Assembly (NCBI RefSeq): GCF_902498065.1
Contig: NZ_CABVIR010000008.1
Coordinates: 62,001-126,000, forward strand
Direction of reading: 5' to 3'
Length of the DNA: 64,000 nt
Origin: Pseudomonas fluorescens
Lineage (GTDB): Bacteria > Pseudomonadota > Gammaproteobacteria > Pseudomonadales > Pseudomonadaceae
Each line of letters starts with the position of its first letter. Within the stretch, counting starts at the first letter, position 1. Positions 61,661 through 64,000 of this stretch are shown here, in pieces. The position numbers and the translations under genes are program-made. Under the pieces are notes generated by a model that saw only the letters and a program-made list of their open reading frames with translations, was not told the origin of the DNA and searched no databases.

Positions 61661-61828
61661 TCAGTGGGTCGACAGGCCTGCAGCATTCATGAACATGCGC
61701 ATCAGGCTCGCAACGATGAACAGCGCCACGACGCTGCCGGTCCAGATCATCGCCAACCAACCGAGCCGCTGCCACAGCGGCTTTTTCTCTGCTGCTTCGA
61801 TTTCCTGCAAGGAATGTTTGCCAGCCAT
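61661..61828 (-). CDS. DUF2474 small membrane protein of the cytochrome oxidase operon
   Basis: A 55-residue protein, MAGKHSLQEIEAAEKKPLWQ then a single hydrophobic helix (about 22-45) and AAGLSTH at the end. It matches the DUF2474 proteins encoded behind cioAB; by analogy with CydX/CydH of bd oxidases it may stabilise the oxidase. AGGAGATCACA precedes the ATG, a good ribosome-binding site. 57 bases after cioB. Confidence 0.88.
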   Translation of the reverse strand: MAGKHSLQEIEAAEKKPLWQRLGWLAMIWTGSVVALFIVASLMRMFMNAAGLSTH

Positions 61829-61885
61829 CATTGTGATCTCCTCTGAAATGGCGCAGGTCTCAAGCCTGCGCCATTGCCGTGTGCG

Positions 61886-62893
61886 CTAGTGGTAACCATC
61901 TTCATGGGTAACCTTGCCGCGGAATACGTAGTAGCTCCAGAAGGTGTAACCCAGGATGAACGGGATGATGAACAAGGTGCCGACCAGCATGAAGCCCTGA
62001 CTCTGCGGCGGTGCGGCGGCGTCCCAGATCGAGATCGACGGCGGCACGATGTTCGGCCACAGGCTGATGCCCAGACCGCTGTAGCCGAGGAAGATCAGTA
62101 CCAGGGTCAGCAGGAACGGGGTGTAGTTCGCATTGCGAGCCACGGCGCGGATCAAGCCATACATAGTCACGAGCACCAGAATAGGCACCGGCAGGAACCA
62201 GAACAGATTCGGCAACGTGAACCAGCGCGCGGCGATCTCGGCGTGGGCCAGCGGCGTCCAGATGCTGACGATACCAATCACCGCCAGCACCACAAAGGCC
62301 AACGGCCGCGCCAGGTTGTGCATCTGCTCCTGCAACTTGCCTTCGGTTTTCATGATCAGCCACGTGCAGCCGAGCAGCGCATAAGCCACCACCAACGCCA
62401 CGCCGCAGAACATCGTGAAGGGCGTCAGCCAGTCCAGTGACCCGCCGGCGAACTGACGGTTGACCACCGGCAGCCCATCGATGAACGCCCCCAATGCCAC
62501 GCCCTGAAAGAAGGTCGCGGCGACCGAGCCGCCGATGAACGCTTTGTCCCACAGATGGCGCTTGTCATCCTTGGCCTTGAAGCGGAACTCGAACGCCACG
62601 CCGCGAAAGATCAGCCCGATCAGCATGAAAATCAGCGGCAGGTACAGCGCCGAGAGCACCACCGAATACGCCAGCGGGAAGGCGCCGAACAGTGCCGCGC
62701 CGCCCAGCACCAGCCAGGTTTCGTTGCCGTCCCAGACTGGCGCGACAGTGTTCATCATCACGTCACGGTCGGTCTTGCCCGGGATGAACGGGAAGAGAAT
62801 CCCGATGCCCAGATCAAAGCCGTCCATGACCACGTACATCATGATGCCGAAGATGATGATCACGGCCCAGATCAGCGGAAGATCAATACCCAT
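61886..62893 (-). CDS. cioB: Cyanide-insensitive quinol oxidase subunit II (CioB/CydB)
   Basis: A 335-residue polytopic membrane protein with about nine helices: MGIDLPLIWAVIIIFGIMMY, DGFDLGIGILFPFIPG, APVWDGNETWLVLGGAALFG and the C-terminal YTFWSYYVFRGKVTHEDGYH. It pairs with CioA in a bd-type quinol oxidase that reduces oxygen to water without pumping protons. It begins three bases after the cioA stop. Confidence 0.95.
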   Translation of the reverse strand: MGIDLPLIWAVIIIFGIMMYVVMDGFDLGIGILFPFIPGKTDRDVMMNTVAPVWDGNETWLVLGGAALFGAFPLAYSVVLSALYLPLIFMLIGLIFRGVAFEFRFKAKDDKRHLWDKAFIGGSVAATFFQGVALGAFIDGLPVVNRQFAGGSLDWLTPFTMFCGVALVVAYALLGCTWLIMKTEGKLQEQMHNLARPLAFVVLAVIGIVSIWTPLAHAEIAARWFTLPNLFWFLPVPILVLVTMYGLIRAVARNANYTPFLLTLVLIFLGYSGLGISLWPNIVPPSISIWDAAAPPQSQGFMLVGTLFIIPFILGYTFWSYYVFRGKVTHEDGYH

Positions 62894-62896
62894 GAC

Positions 62897-64000
62897 TCAA
62901 ATCTCCTTGGTCAGGCTGGGGCTGTGGTCACTTTCGGCGCCATCATCGTCAGCCGCCGACAGCGGCCGGGCCGGCGTGCGTTTCTGGCCAGGACCACCGT
63001 CGTTGGTTTCCTTGCCTTCGTCGATCTTCGGCCCTTTGCGCACCAGGCGCATCATGTAACCCAGCCCGGCACCGAACAGCGCGAAATAGACCACGACAAA
63101 CAGGATCAGCGTGATGCTCATCTGCATGAAGCTGTGATTGGACGATGCGTCTGCCGTGCGCATCAAACCGTACACCACCCACGGCTGGCGGCCGATTTCA
63201 GTGGTAAACCAACCGGCAAGGATCGCGATCAGGCCGGACGGGCCCATCCACAACGCCAGGTACAGGAACGGTCGCGAGGTATACAACTTGTCGCTTTTGC
63301 GTAGCCACAGGCTCCACAGACCGGTAAAGATCATCAGCATGCCCAGGCCGACCATGATCCGGAACGACCAGAACACGATGGTCGAATTTGGTCGGTCTTC
63401 CGGCGGGAACTCCTTGAGCGCCGGCACCTGTTTGTCCAGCGAGTGGGTGAGGATCAGGCTGCCCAGGTACGGAATCTCGACGGCGAATTTGGTCCTCTCT
63501 TCTTTCATGTCCGGCCAGCCGAACAGGATCAGCGGGGTCGGTTCATCGCCGTGGTTTTCCCAGTGGCCTTCAATCGCGGCGATTTTCGCCGGTTGATGCT
63601 TCAACGTATTGAGACCGTGGAAGTCGCCGATGACCGCCTGAATCGGTGCAACGATCAGGGCCATCCACATCGCCATCGAGAGCATGGTGCGGATCGCCGG
63701 GTTGTCCTTGCCGCGCAGTAAATGCCACGCCGCCGAGGATCCGACGAAGAATGCGGTGGCGACAAACGCGGCCGTCGCCATGTGCATCAGGCGGTACGGG
63801 AACGACGGGTTGAAGATCACCGCCAGCCAGTCGGTTGGAATGACCTGGCCGTTGATGATTTCGAAGCCCTGCGGGGTTTGCATCCAGCTGTTGGACGCGA
63901 GAATCCAGAAGGTCGAGATCAGCGTGCCGATAGCGACCATCACCGTGGCGAAGAAGTGCAGATTGCGTCCGACCTTGTTCCAGCCGAACAGCATGACCCC
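62897..64000 (-). CDS. cioA: Cyanide-insensitive quinol oxidase subunit I (CioA/CydA), C-terminal part
   Basis: The last 367 residues of the haem-bearing subunit; the 5' end lies beyond the right edge. The frame is open to base 64000 and reads GVMLFGWNKVGRNLHFFATV, so it is internal. The quinol-binding Q-loop between helices is short (LDKQVPALKEFPPEDRPNST), as in the CIO group rather than E. coli CydA with its long loop. The C-terminal tail is polar and extended (KIDEGKETNDGGPGQKRTPA). Confidence 0.95.
   Translation of the reverse strand, partial: GVMLFGWNKVGRNLHFFATVMVAIGTLISTFWILASNSWMQTPQGFEIINGQVIPTDWLAVIFNPSFPYRLMHMATAAFVATAFFVGSSAAWHLLRGKDNPAIRTMLSMAMWMALIVAPIQAVIGDFHGLNTLKHQPAKIAAIEGHWENHGDEPTPLILFGWPDMKEERTKFAVEIPYLGSLILTHSLDKQVPALKEFPPEDRPNSTIVFWSFRIMVGLGMLMIFTGLWSLWLRKSDKLYTSRPFLYLALWMGPSGLIAILAGWFTTEIGRQPWVVYGLMRTADASSNHSFMQMSITLILFVVVYFALFGAGLGYMMRLVRKGPKIDEGKETNDGGPGQKRTPARPLSAADDDGAESDHSPSLTKEI

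Overview
The window is a piece of a Pseudomonas chromosome, most likely from the P. fluorescens group. Three things point there. Gene order from bamD-pilS-pilR-thiO through the minor pilins, ispH-fkpB-lspA-ileS-ribF-murJ-rpsT, proB-obgE-rpmA-rplU-ispB, morA-glyA, and yjiA-yjiX-cstA-mapZ-radA follows the conserved Pseudomonas core order as I remember it from P. aeruginosa. The protein sequences match Pseudomonas family members. The intergenic gaps carry many copies of the GTGGGAGC...GCGATGG palindromes (REP/REPIN elements) typical of fluorescent pseudomonads. Almost all of it is core genome. I see no insertion sequence, prophage, CRISPR array, rRNA or tRNA gene.

Layout. 1-3.0 kb: a leftward run clpB (cut by the window edge, with a good sigma-32 promoter), pgeF and rluD, divergent from bamD. 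4.1-7.4 kb: a small membrane CXXC protein, then pilS and pilR. 7.5-14.3 kb: thiO and a leftward minor-pilin operon, fimU-pilV-pilW-pilX-pilY1-pilE, with a divergent fimT. 14.9-22.5 kb: leftward ispH, fkpB, lspA, ileS, ribF, murJ, then divergent rpsT. 23-28 kb: creA, proB, obgE, rpmA, rplU (leftward) and ispB (rightward). 28.3-39.8 kb: mostly small or poorly described genes: a zinc-ribbon protein, a small protein behind a clear Fur box, fklB, a DUF6482-like protein, a YqhA-type membrane protein, a 609-residue lipoprotein I do not recognise, a Lon-like protease with an altered P-loop, DUF3015, a DUF4105 protein with a probable C-terminal beta-barrel, a small lipoprotein and a Gre-like factor. 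39.8-48.8 kb: gdhA, ettA, morA, glyA. 49-51.8 kb: a DctA-type carboxylate symporter followed by two different GntR regulators. 51.9-57.4 kb: yjiA, yjiX, cstA, a PilZ/MapZ protein and radA. 57.4-60.3 kb: visibly more A+T-rich DNA with mscL, fpr and a LuxR-type regulator that keeps all the residues used to bind acyl-homoserine lactones. 60.4-64 kb: rlmG and the cyanide-insensitive oxidase operon cioA-cioB plus a 55-residue DUF2474 gene.

How the parts fit. Several loci bear on the sessile/motile switch: the PilS/PilR sensor pair and type IV minor pilins with the PilY1 adhesin/mechanosensor, the dual GGDEF-EAL protein MorA, and a PilZ protein of the MapZ type. Carbon and nitrogen handling is covered by the symporter with its GntR regulators, cstA-yjiX-yjiA, gdhA, glyA and proB. 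No wholly new multigene system is evident. The leads I rate highest are an inverted pair of ACCGGT-N2-GACCA sites in front of the symporter, the unrecognised 609-residue lipoprotein, the DUF4105 protein, the Gre-like factor with swapped acidic tip residues, a run of ARN triplets over the cstA start codon, the orphan LuxR, the Fur-box small gene, and the internally palindromic REP pairs.
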